Positions 14,973 to 21,400 of a DNA stretch of 30,702 nucleotides are shown piece by piece; position 1 is the first letter of the stretch, and each line of letters starts with the position of its first letter. The notes beneath the pieces were generated by a model. The model was not told the origin of the DNA. It did no database searches and saw only the letters and a list, made by a program, of their open reading frames with translations. This DNA comes from Thaumarchaeota archaeon SCGC AAA007-O23. Lineage in GTDB: Archaea > Thermoproteota > Nitrososphaeria > Nitrososphaerales > Nitrosopumilaceae. Both the position numbers and the translations under genes were made by a program. The stretch is taken from NCBI GenBank assembly GCA_000402075.1, contig ARWO01000013.1, positions 1 to 30,702 on the forward strand, written 5' to 3'.

Positions 14973-15718
14973 GTAAGCTCGTAGATTTCTGGTTTCTCTT
15001 TCCCTGAATCACGAATCTCTCTGATTGTGTCGAGAGACTTTGTTGCAAGTTTTACTGCACTTCTAGCAGTTTTTCCTGTTCCTATTCCACAATTTAGTTC
15101 AATTCCAAGTTCATTTTTAATTATATCAATAAATTCTTCTGCACTTTCCCTATGGTTTGAGTTTGCAACAACCATGAAATTATCGCCGCCCATGAAAAAT
15201 GAAAGTGCCTTCTTGGATAAGAAAAACTCGGACATCTTTGCGTATAATTTGAACATTAATGATGAAATTTCATACGGTGATATTGTGTTACCTCTAGAAG
15301 TTAGATTGTCAACATCTAGGTGCATGATTGTAACTTTTGACTCTACTTTACCATCTATGAATCCAAAAATGTTATGTTCCTCATTTAGTTTTATTTCAGA
15401 TTTTTTCCCATCATATGCACTAAGATTAGCCTCAAATGGTGAATCGCCGTAACCTATTGACATTGATAATTTCAAATCAAAAGACGATTCGAGTTTCTTT
15501 TGGATTTCTATATGATCCTCAAGTGTAATTCCACTTGTAATTGCAAAAAATTCGTCAGATCTGTTTGAAAAAACTAGACAATTTTTTTCAGAAAATAATT
15601 TCTGTATTTGGAGATATAATGAAGCTTGAAGCATCTGTATCTCATGTTCCCGGTCACTTCCCAATGTTAGTGTCCAAGGACCATACCCAGTAATCTTGAT
15701 AATTGTAATCTGAATCAT
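14969..15718 (-). CDS. arfA: GTP cyclohydrolase III
   Basis: A 249-residue protein. It opens with MIQITIIKITGYGPWTLTLG, the conserved start of archaeal GTP cyclohydrolase III, and shows two ferredoxin-like halves. Motifs are SDREHEIQMLQASLY, the metal-binding MHLDVDNLTSRGN (about residues 130-142) and FFMGGDNFMVVA, then LNCGIGTGKTARSAVKLA. It converts GTP to 2-amino-5-formylamino-6-ribosylamino-4-pyrimidinone 5'-phosphate, leaving the formyl group on, so a deformylase is then needed. Its ATG overlaps the ribH stop by one base and its stop overlaps the amidohydrolase by four. Confidence 0.93.
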   Translation of the reverse strand: MIQITIIKITGYGPWTLTLGSDREHEIQMLQASLYLQIQKLFSEKNCLVFSNRSDEFFAITSGITLEDHIEIQKKLESSFDLKLSMSIGYGDSPFEANLSAYDGKKSEIKLNEEHNIFGFIDGKVESKVTIMHLDVDNLTSRGNTISPYEISSLMFKLYAKMSEFFLSKKALSFFMGGDNFMVVANSNHRESAEEFIDIIKNELGIELNCGIGTGKTARSAVKLATKSLDTIREIRDSGKEKPEIYELT

Positions 15719-16131
15719 TATTTTATCTTCTTCAATTCTTCTGCTGTCTTGAAAATAGCCTCAACTGCCCTTTCAGATACTGGTCGAATTCTTCCAAACG
15801 CCTGCCTCTCAGACATTCCTGGACCTGAAATTCCTAACGAAACTGGTTTTTGATATTTGATTGATAATTTAGAAATTCTTGTTGCAACAACATTTGCAAT
15901 GACTTCATCATGTTTGGTTTGTCCCTTGATAATAGTGCCTAGCGTAACAACTGCATCAATGTCTTTTTTTTGTAGTAAGGTATCAATAACTAAAGGCATA
16001 TCAAAAACCCCTGGAACATTACACTCGTATTTTACGTTTAGTTTCAATTCTTTGGCTTTTTCAAGTGCAACCTTATGCATTCTAGATGTCACTTTGTTGT
16101 TAAATTCCGAAACTACTATTGCAATATTCAA
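15718..16131 (-). CDS. ribH: 6,7-dimethyl-8-ribityllumazine synthase
   Basis: A 137-residue protein, the normal compact length. Motifs are IAIVVSEFNNKVT (residues 3-15), the ribityl-binding VPGVFDMPL (39-47), GTIIKGQTKHDEVIA (65-79) with the catalytic H74, and GPGMSERQAFGR. It condenses dihydroxybutanone phosphate with the ribitylaminopyrimidine. It begins two bases after the ribB stop and its own stop overlaps the arfA start by one base. Confidence 0.95.
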   Translation of the reverse strand: MNIAIVVSEFNNKVTSRMHKVALEKAKELKLNVKYECNVPGVFDMPLVIDTLLQKKDIDAVVTLGTIIKGQTKHDEVIANVVATRISKLSIKYQKPVSLGISGPGMSERQAFGRIRPVSERAVEAIFKTAEELKKIK

Positions 16132-16133
16132 AA

Positions 16134-16808
16134 TTAACGCACCTTTGAAAATTCATAGAGTTCTTTGCCATCGATAAAAGGAATGGCGTTCTCTTCTGCA
16201 TACTTTTTTGCCTTTTCAACAGACAATGCAGCATAAGTTTCCGCATCCATCATTTCACAGATGGCAGAAACTGGGTGTAACTTTGCCAGCTTTGTTAGGT
16301 AAATTGACATCTCGGTATGACCCTTTCTAGATGAAAGAAGACCATCTGAAGCAAGTAGCAATGGAACATGTCCTGGTGTCTTAAATGAAGAAGTGAATTG
16401 TTTTTTTGGATTATCTGAATTGCACAAGTTTGCCATTTCTTTTATGGTCAAAGCTCTATCAGTGTCAGTGATTCCAGTGTATGTCCGCTTGTGGTTTACA
16501 GAGATTGAAAAAGTTGGATGATCTCCATATGGTGCCATTCCCATTACCATATTTTTTGAATCTGGATCAAGATCGTTAGAATTTGCAAGTATGTTGTGCA
16601 TGTATTCTAGATCTAATTTTTTTGCTAAATCATTTGAAATTGCAAGACAAAGCAAACCTCCTGCATGTTGTCGCATCCTTGCCACGTGTTCCGGTGTGCA
16701 AAATTCAGCTGCAACCATCAAATCTACTTCGCTTTCTCGTCCGTCTGAATCATAAATCATGACAAACTCACCTTGTTTTAGAGAAGCAATTGCCGTATCG
16801 AATGTCAT
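16134..16808 (-). CDS. ribB: 3,4-dihydroxy-2-butanone 4-phosphate synthase
   Basis: A 224-residue single-domain RibB, without the GTP cyclohydrolase II domain found in many bacteria, consistent with ArfA supplying that branch. The acidic loop DSDGRESEVDLMVAAEF is at residues 20-36, HAGGLLCLAIS at 48-58, TGITDTDRALTI and the segments FKTPGHVPLL and GHTEMSIYL follow. It makes the four-carbon unit from ribulose 5-phosphate. It has its own promoter in the 79-base gap behind ribE, with a tandem repeat just upstream of box A. Confidence 0.95.
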   Translation of the reverse strand: MTFDTAIASLKQGEFVMIYDSDGRESEVDLMVAAEFCTPEHVARMRQHAGGLLCLAISNDLAKKLDLEYMHNILANSNDLDPDSKNMVMGMAPYGDHPTFSISVNHKRTYTGITDTDRALTIKEMANLCNSDNPKKQFTSSFKTPGHVPLLLASDGLLSSRKGHTEMSIYLTKLAKLHPVSAICEMMDAETYAALSVEKAKKYAEENAIPFIDGKELYEFSKVR

Positions 16809-16831
16809 TACTAAAAATTGATTTTGGAGAT

Positions 16832-16840
16832 GTTATAAAA
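16832..16840 (-). promoter_or_regulatory. Box A of ribB
   Basis: TTTTATAAC on the minus strand lies 24-32 bases upstream of the ribB ATG. This spacing predicts a leaderless mRNA. The ribE gene has TTTATAAC at the identical distance. Confidence 0.5.
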
Positions 16841-16842
16841 CT

Positions 16843-16878
16843 TACTAAAAATGTGGTAATTACTAATTTTGTGGTAAT
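16843..16878. promoter_or_regulatory. Tandem 18-base direct repeat upstream of ribB (candidate operator)
   Basis: TACTAAAAATGTGGTAAT (16843-16860) is followed directly by TACTAATTTTGTGGTAAT (16861-16878); 15 of 18 bases agree. The inner copy abuts box A and covers the BRE position, so a bound protein would block or aid TFB. Archaeal riboflavin genes are controlled by RbkR in many lineages; whether this is its site cannot be told. A third partial copy TACTAAAAATTG is at 16809-16820. Confidence 0.5.
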
Positions 16879-16887
16879 AGATTAGCC

Positions 16888-17472
16888 TTAATTTTTAATA
16901 TATTTCCCAAGAATGTCTGTCTCTATGTTGAGTTTGTCTCCAACTTTTTTTGATTTAAAGTTCGTAACTTTGATTGTATGTGGGATAAGACAAACAGATG
17001 CAACATCTTTTTTTGCATCAACCACTGTCAAACTAATTCCATCCAATGCGATAGAACCTTTTTTGACAACATACTTTGTTAGTTTTTTTGGAATCTTGAA
17101 CCAGAATTTTACTTCCTTTGGTTTTTTTTCAATCTTTGTTATAGTTGCCACACCATCAATGTGACCTAAAACAAAGTGGCCCTCTAACCTATCACCAACT
17201 TTTAAGCTACGTTCAATGTTAACAGTACTACCAGCCTTTACATTTCCTAAATCAGTTTTCTTTGTAGTTTCATCAATCATTTCGAAGACACAATTATTTT
17301 TTGAAATTTTTGTGGCACTAAGACACACACCATTGATTGCAACACTTTGACCAATCTTCAAACCTTTTGCATACTTTCCTAGGTTAACAGTCATCTGTAT
17401 TGCACTTCTATTCTTTGTTTTTTGATCAAGTTTTGTGACTTTTCCAGTCCCAACAATTATGCCAGTAAACAT
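16888..17472 (-). CDS. ribE: Riboflavin synthase, bacterial/eukaryotic type (two-barrel)
   Basis: A 194-residue protein that begins MFTGIIVGTGKV and contains two homologous halves: the first with SVAINGVCLSATKI (about residues 43-56), the second with GSIALDGISLTVVDA (about 138-152), joined by LEGHFVLGHIDGVATI. This is the trimeric RibE type. Many euryarchaea instead use an unrelated pentameric RibC related to RibH. The enzyme dismutates two lumazines to riboflavin. A box A (17496-17503) predicts its own leaderless promoter just after the CitE-like gene. Confidence 0.94.
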   Translation of the reverse strand: MFTGIIVGTGKVTKLDQKTKNRSAIQMTVNLGKYAKGLKIGQSVAINGVCLSATKISKNNCVFEMIDETTKKTDLGNVKAGSTVNIERSLKVGDRLEGHFVLGHIDGVATITKIEKKPKEVKFWFKIPKKLTKYVVKKGSIALDGISLTVVDAKKDVASVCLIPHTIKVTNFKSKKVGDKLNIETDILGKYIKN

Positions 17473-17495
17473 GATTTTATTAATTTGGCTAGATC

Positions 17496-17503
17496 GTTAT
17501 AAA
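17496..17503 (-). promoter_or_regulatory. Box A of ribE
   Basis: TTTATAAC on the minus strand is 24-31 bases upstream of the ribE ATG, at the same spacing as for ribB. The tandem repeat found at ribB is not present here. Confidence 0.45.
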
Positions 17504-18355
17504 TTAAATTTCCAAAAGTGCCTTTGCCCGCTTATAGTGAACTTCATCAATCATCTTTCCATCAACAACTGTTGCACCTTTTCCTTTTTTTGTTGATTTT
17601 TCATAAACGCTGCAAACCTTCTTGGCCCACGCAATTTCTGGCTTACTAGGATGGAAAATTTTATGAACTGTCTTGATTTGATCTGGATGAATGACGCTTT
17701 TTCCAGCATAGCCTAGACTTTTACCAATCTGGCAATCCTTAACAAAACCACTATTATCTTTCAAGTCTTGCCATATTCCATCAATGGCAACAACACCTGC
17801 AGCAGTTGCCGCTACTGGAACCTTATATCGAGAATATTTTGCACCTAGTGGGTTTCCTTTAGTGTATTCTATTCCCATATCATTCAATAAATCAAATATA
17901 CCAAATACCAAAGCGTCAATACGTTTGCTTGATGAAGCTATCTCATAACAATTCACAACTCCAAGTGCAGATTCTATTGAAGGCATCAAACGAACTCCTT
18001 TGATCTTTCTTTTTTTCTCTAGAGATGAGATTATTTTTTCAATTTTCTTGAGTTCTTTTACTGAATTTACCTTTGGAATTACAATTCCATCTATTCCCTT
18101 TTGGATAATCTCCTTAAGATCTGCCTCAACCAAACCTGATTCTGGTGAGTTTGTTCGAACAAAAACATCTGGAGAATACTTGTTTCTTTGTTTGAGTGTA
18201 TTTTTTATCAATGCTCTAGCTTTTTTCTTCTCTTTGTCTGGTACTGAATCCTCAAGATCAAAACAAACAATATCAGCTGGAAGTGACTTCGCCTTTTCTA
18301 AAAATCTTGGATTATTTCCTGGAACAAAAACTAGACTACGGAATAGGATTGCCAT
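17504..18355 (-). CDS. CitE-like HpcH/HpaI family lyase
   Basis: A 283-residue TIM-barrel protein of the citrate lyase beta/malyl-CoA lyase family. Motifs are RSLVFVPGNNPRFLEKA (residues 6-22), DIVCFDLEDSVPDKEK with the conserved acidic pair, VFVRTNSPESG, GIVIPKV, MPSIESALGVVN with the catalytic glutamate, FGIFDLLNDMG with the metal-binding aspartate, and GKSVIHPDQI near the C-terminus. Such enzymes cleave or form malyl-CoA, citramalyl-CoA or related thioesters. No citrate lyase alpha or gamma genes are nearby, so a CoA-thioester lyase is more likely than citrate lyase. It starts six bases after the MDR reductase, suggesting a shared transcript and pathway. Confidence 0.85.
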   Translation of the reverse strand: MAILFRSLVFVPGNNPRFLEKAKSLPADIVCFDLEDSVPDKEKKKARALIKNTLKQRNKYSPDVFVRTNSPESGLVEADLKEIIQKGIDGIVIPKVNSVKELKKIEKIISSLEKKRKIKGVRLMPSIESALGVVNCYEIASSSKRIDALVFGIFDLLNDMGIEYTKGNPLGAKYSRYKVPVAATAAGVVAIDGIWQDLKDNSGFVKDCQIGKSLGYAGKSVIHPDQIKTVHKIFHPSKPEIAWAKKVCSVYEKSTKKGKGATVVDGKMIDEVHYKRAKALLEI

Positions 18356-18361
18356 TAATGA

Positions 18362-19438
18362 TTAAGCGCCTTCAGGCTTGATTAAGATTTTGCCAAAGAA
18401 CTTTCCTTGAAGCATTTTTGTATGTGCCTCTGCTGCTTGCTCGAAAGAATAAGTTGAATCAATTGATGCTTTGATTTTTCCTTGTCCCATCCAGTATAAT
18501 CCTTGTTCCATCTCTGCTTTTGTTCCTTGAGTCGAGCCTAAGACATTGATTCCTTTAAAGAATATGTGTCTTAGATCAATTTGTGCGTCATAGCCTGTTG
18601 TTGCACCACATGAAACTAGAGTTCCACCATATTTGAGAAGTGTAAGTTGTTTGTTGAAATGAGTTTGGCCAATGTGGTCAAATGTCAAATCAATACCAGG
18701 TTGGACACCAGTTGATTTTGCAATTTCTTTCGTAATTGCTCTTACTTCTTTGTGCCAATCATCCTTTCTGTGATCAACTGCATAATCTGCACCCAATTCT
18801 TTACATTTTTCTAGTTTATCTGGACTAGCTGTTGCAATAACTTTACAATTATACAATTTAGCAATTTGAATTCCAAAGCTTCCGACTCCAGAACCACCAC
18901 CCATAATGAGAACAGTTTGTCCAGGTCTAATCTTTGCTCTACCAACTAACATATGCCAAGATGTAAGAATTGTCATTGATGCAGCTGCTGCTTCATCATA
19001 AGAAACTCCCTCAGGAATTTTTGAAACATTAACTTCAGGAAGGTGAATTTGTTCACTGTATGCTCCCCATAATGGACCAGTTTGGAATCCCCAAACTTGT
19101 CTTTTTGCACAATCAAATTCTCTACCAGAGGTACACATTTCACAAACTCTACATGCTAAGTTTGAATGTGAAACAACTTTGTCGCCTACTTTGAAACCTT
19201 TTACATCCTCACCTACTGCAATAACATCTCCTGCAACATCGGAACCTGAAACATGTGGTACAGGGACCGGAATTGGAACGCCTCTCATTCCCCAGATATC
19301 ATTGTAGTTAAGAGCAGATGCTTTATTTGTAAAAATTATCTCATCTGCTTTTGGTTTTGGTTCATCAATATCTTCAACTTTTAGAATTTTAGCATAATCG
19401 TCATCAGGTGCATATTCACGGTATACAACAGCCTTCAT
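18362..19438 (-). CDS. Medium-chain dehydrogenase/reductase, possibly enoyl- or acryloyl-CoA reductase
   Basis: A 358-residue MDR protein. The structural zinc site is present: C96, C99, C102 and C110 (CRVCEMCTSGREFDC). The position that holds the catalytic-zinc cysteine in alcohol dehydrogenases reads ALNYNDIWG, with asparagine, and PHVSGSDVAG replaces the usual GHE. The Rossmann segment is VLIMGGGSGVGSFGIQIAKL (about residues 174-193). Loss of the catalytic zinc ligand and the LNYNDIW motif resemble crotonyl-CoA and acryloyl-CoA reductases. A role in the 3HP/4HB cycle of ammonia oxidisers is possible but inferred; a plain quinone-oxidoreductase-like enzyme is the alternative. Confidence 0.8.
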   Translation of the reverse strand: MKAVVYREYAPDDDYAKILKVEDIDEPKPKADEIIFTNKASALNYNDIWGMRGVPIPVPVPHVSGSDVAGDVIAVGEDVKGFKVGDKVVSHSNLACRVCEMCTSGREFDCAKRQVWGFQTGPLWGAYSEQIHLPEVNVSKIPEGVSYDEAAAASMTILTSWHMLVGRAKIRPGQTVLIMGGGSGVGSFGIQIAKLYNCKVIATASPDKLEKCKELGADYAVDHRKDDWHKEVRAITKEIAKSTGVQPGIDLTFDHIGQTHFNKQLTLLKYGGTLVSCGATTGYDAQIDLRHIFFKGINVLGSTQGTKAEMEQGLYWMGQGKIKASIDSTYSFEQAAEAHTKMLQGKFFGKILIKPEGA

Positions 19439-19462
19439 GAATATTATCGCCTTTTTACCCTT

Positions 19463-19473
19463 AATTATATTTT
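19463..19473 (-). promoter_or_regulatory. Probable box A of the MDR reductase gene
   Basis: AAAATATAATT on the minus strand is centred about 30 bases upstream of the ATG at 19438, in the 42-base gap after the PDCD5 gene. It predicts a leaderless transcript for the reductase and CitE-like pair. Confidence 0.4.
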
Positions 19474-19480
19474 CTTGAGA

Positions 19481-19765
19481 TCAGACTCTATTGAACTTAA
19501 AATCATGTTTAGGTTGTTGGGCTGAAGATAGAATTTGTTTTAGTTGGTCATCAGATATCTGCCCAGAAATTTTTCCTTGTACTGATAGGTTAAGAATATA
19601 ATTTTCTACCAAGTCAGCCAAGTCAGATTTTACCATTCTTACATTGTTTAAACGAAGTCTAGCTTCTGACGACAGCACCTGCTTTAACATCATTTCTTTT
19701 TGTGCTTTTAACTGACTGTCTTTTTCTTGAGTATTATTCTCATCATCCTGATTTGGATAACTCAT
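19481..19765 (-). CDS. PDCD5-family DNA-binding protein
   Basis: A 94-residue homologue of eukaryotic PDCD5/TFAR19. After an acidic tail the helical core runs KEMMLKQVLSSEARLRLNNV (about residues 23-42) and ADLVENYILNLSVQGKISGQ (50-69), then ISDDQLKQILSSAQQPKHDF with the typical basic C-terminus. Archaeal members bind nucleic acid in vitro; the cell role is unclear. It starts 7 bases after the S19e stop, a conserved archaeal pairing, in a run of translation-related genes. Confidence 0.92.
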   Translation of the reverse strand: MSYPNQDDENNTQEKDSQLKAQKEMMLKQVLSSEARLRLNNVRMVKSDLADLVENYILNLSVQGKISGQISDDQLKQILSSAQQPKHDFKFNRV

Positions 19766-19772
19766 GATATCA

Positions 19773-20234
19773 CTATCTGTAAATGCTCAAATGCGGTTCT
19801 TTCGCAATTAGCTCAGATAATATTTCAGTAGCTAATCTATCTAATTTTTGTGTGCCCTGTGCTGTTAACATACGACCCTTTTTCTCAATTTTTGTAACCA
19901 GACCAAGTTTTTCTAATCCATGAAATGCATTTCTTATAATTGCACCACCAGCATCTTTGTGGTGTGCAGCGCCATAACCAACTGGTCTACCGCTACCATA
20001 TATGGAACGTAATTCATTAACTGAGATTGGACCGTGAAGGTAAATTTTTCTTAAGATTGAAGCGCACCTTACATGCCACCAATCTGAATTTTGTGGAGGT
20101 TTATCTGCATGAGTGCCGGTCTTTACAAATTGTGTCCACTCTGGAGCAGGAATATCTTCATTTTTTAAAATTTCAGCGAGTCTGTTGATTAAGATACCAG
20201 CTGGTACATCATAGACTTTAGCCATTAATGTCAA
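19773..20234 (-). CDS. rps19e: Ribosomal protein S19e
   Basis: A 153-residue protein with the full eS19 pattern: KVYDVPAGILINRLAEILKN near the N-terminus, PPQNSDWWHVRCASILRKIY (about residues 49-68), LRSIYGSGRPVGYGAAHHKD (80-99) and GLVTKIEKKGRMLTAQGTQK. It belongs to the small subunit head in archaea and eukaryotes and is absent from bacteria. It lies between the Rpp21 gene (21-base gap) and the PDCD5 gene. Confidence 0.96.
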   Translation of the reverse strand: MTLMAKVYDVPAGILINRLAEILKNEDIPAPEWTQFVKTGTHADKPPQNSDWWHVRCASILRKIYLHGPISVNELRSIYGSGRPVGYGAAHHKDAGGAIIRNAFHGLEKLGLVTKIEKKGRMLTAQGTQKLDRLATEILSELIAKEPHLSIYR

Positions 20235-20255
20235 ACTCGTAAATCGTCTTATAAA

Positions 20256-20558
20256 TCATTGAGCTATTACTTTGCGATATGTATGCTCACAAAAGTTGCA
20301 TGTTATTCGAATTGACTTGAGATGTGTTCGCCCAAGTCTTATTCTTGAATTTATGCCAGGCGCGATAAAATTTTTGCATTGTTTACAAAAATTTATTCTT
20401 AACTCGTAAGGCATCTTTATTCTATGATGAGTACTTATTCTTCTCGCTAAGCTAGCCTGCCTTTGAGCTAAATCAGGATTTAATCTAGCGTTTGATGCTG
20501 CGTTACTAATCAATACATACATCCTTTCAAGTGCAATTTTTCTTTTTGCTTGTTTCAT
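20256..20558 (-). CDS. rnp4: Ribonuclease P protein component 4 (Rpp21 homologue)
   Basis: A 100-residue protein. The N-terminal helices include ALERMYVLISNAASNARLNP (residues 9-28) and the basic ARRISTHHRIKMPYELRINF (38-57). The zinc ribbon uses C58-x2-C61 and C87-x2-C90 (FCKQC and TCNFC). Archaeal Rpp21 pairs with Rpp29 to help RNase P RNA mature tRNA 5' ends. The gene starts 33 bases after the 3' end of a tRNA-Gly gene on the same strand. Confidence 0.93.
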   Translation of the reverse strand: MKQAKRKIALERMYVLISNAASNARLNPDLAQRQASLARRISTHHRIKMPYELRINFCKQCKNFIAPGINSRIRLGRTHLKSIRITCNFCEHTYRKVIAQ

Positions 20559-20591
20559 GACATTACATCTTCTATACTACTAAATTTAGAA

Positions 20592-20665
20592 TGCGGTCAG
20601 CGGGATTCGAACCCGCGTCACAGGGTTGGAAACCCCGAATACTAACCAGGCTATACTATGACCGC
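20592..20665 (-). tRNA. tRNA-Gly, anticodon TCC
   Basis: Reading the minus strand, the acceptor arms GCGGTCA and TGACCGC pair over seven bases. The anticodon arm is CGGGG-TTTCCAA-CCCTG with one G-T pair, giving anticodon TCC. A short TGAC variable loop precedes the T arm GCGGG-TTCGAAT-CCCGC. The discriminator is A at 20592, and CCA is not encoded. No intron is seen. Confidence 0.95.
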
Positions 20666-20686
20666 ATAGGTTGCAAATTTTCTCGC

Positions 20687-21361
20687 TTACTTAAAAATGG
20701 TTTTTTCATATTCATAAAGAACTCTTGCAGTGACAATATGTGATTCCAAAGAATCTGAGTCGATACTAACCAGATGATCTATTTTACTAACTGTCTGGTC
20801 TGAAAAATGAGTTTTTTGAAATCCACCTATTACAAGGCATGAATTACTAGTTAATGATTTTGCAACGTTATGAAACGAGCTAGGCTTGCCTGCACGAGAT
20901 AGACCTACTACATTCTTTGGATTAATCTCTTCTATTAGTTCTGAAAAGCTCATATCATTCATTTCAAGTAATTTTTTTCCGTCTGATTCTATTATTTTTT
21001 CAGAAAATAGTTTTTCGATTAAACCTGCAAATCTATGGAAAGATTTTGGTAAATGTATATTGTTACTAACCGTGATTACTTTATTATCTAAAGTATGAAT
21101 GTAAATTGAAAGTTTTTTTTCAAAATAGAGTGGAATACTACATGCCTCTAGCAGACTAAAATGGACAATGTCTGGTCTACCCCTTTTATTTTCATTTTGA
21201 ATTCCTTTCATCGCAGCATAATGCCAGGAATTATCAAGTAGTATATTTGATGGTGACTTTCCAAGTTTTTTACTGTGAGATGTTATCGATGAATGATTTT
21301 GAATTTCCCTTGGTATCATCTCCAACGAAGATTCAGCGAGTACGAGTGACAGATTGTTCAT
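20687..21361 (-). CDS. nep1: rRNA small subunit pseudouridine methyltransferase Nep1
   Basis: A 224-residue SPOUT-class protein. Diagnostic stretches are LSLVLAESSLEMIPREI (residues 4-20), ILLDNSWHYAAM, RGRPDIVHFSLLEACSIPLY, IYIHTLDNKVITVSNNIHLP, RFAGLIEKLF and IEEINPKNVVGLSRAGKPSS near the knot. Nep1/Emg1 methylates N1 of a pseudouridine in 16S/18S rRNA helix 35 and aids small-subunit assembly. It begins 39 bases after nrdJ and ends 21 bases before tRNA-Gly. Confidence 0.93.
   Translation of the reverse strand: MNNLSLVLAESSLEMIPREIQNHSSITSHSKKLGKSPSNILLDNSWHYAAMKGIQNENKRGRPDIVHFSLLEACSIPLYFEKKLSIYIHTLDNKVITVSNNIHLPKSFHRFAGLIEKLFSEKIIESDGKKLLEMNDMSFSELIEEINPKNVVGLSRAGKPSSFHNVAKSLTSNSCLVIGGFQKTHFSDQTVSKIDHLVSIDSDSLESHIVTARVLYEYEKTIFK
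20688..20697 (-). promoter_or_regulatory. Possible box A of tRNA-Gly inside the nep1 3' end
   Basis: TTTTTAAGTA on the minus strand is centred about 27 bases upstream of the tRNA 5' end and lies within the last codons of nep1. The tRNA may therefore have its own promoter rather than rely on read-through. Confidence 0.35.
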
Positions 21362-21400
21362 TAAATGATAAGTTTCAAAAAGTAGGTAAAAAGTTGTGCT

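Noticed and set aside
15027..15452. A 141-codon plus-strand frame opposite arfA
   Set aside because: It lies wholly inside GTP cyclohydrolase III, whose motifs are clear; the serine/phenylalanine-rich translation is typical of an antisense shadow.
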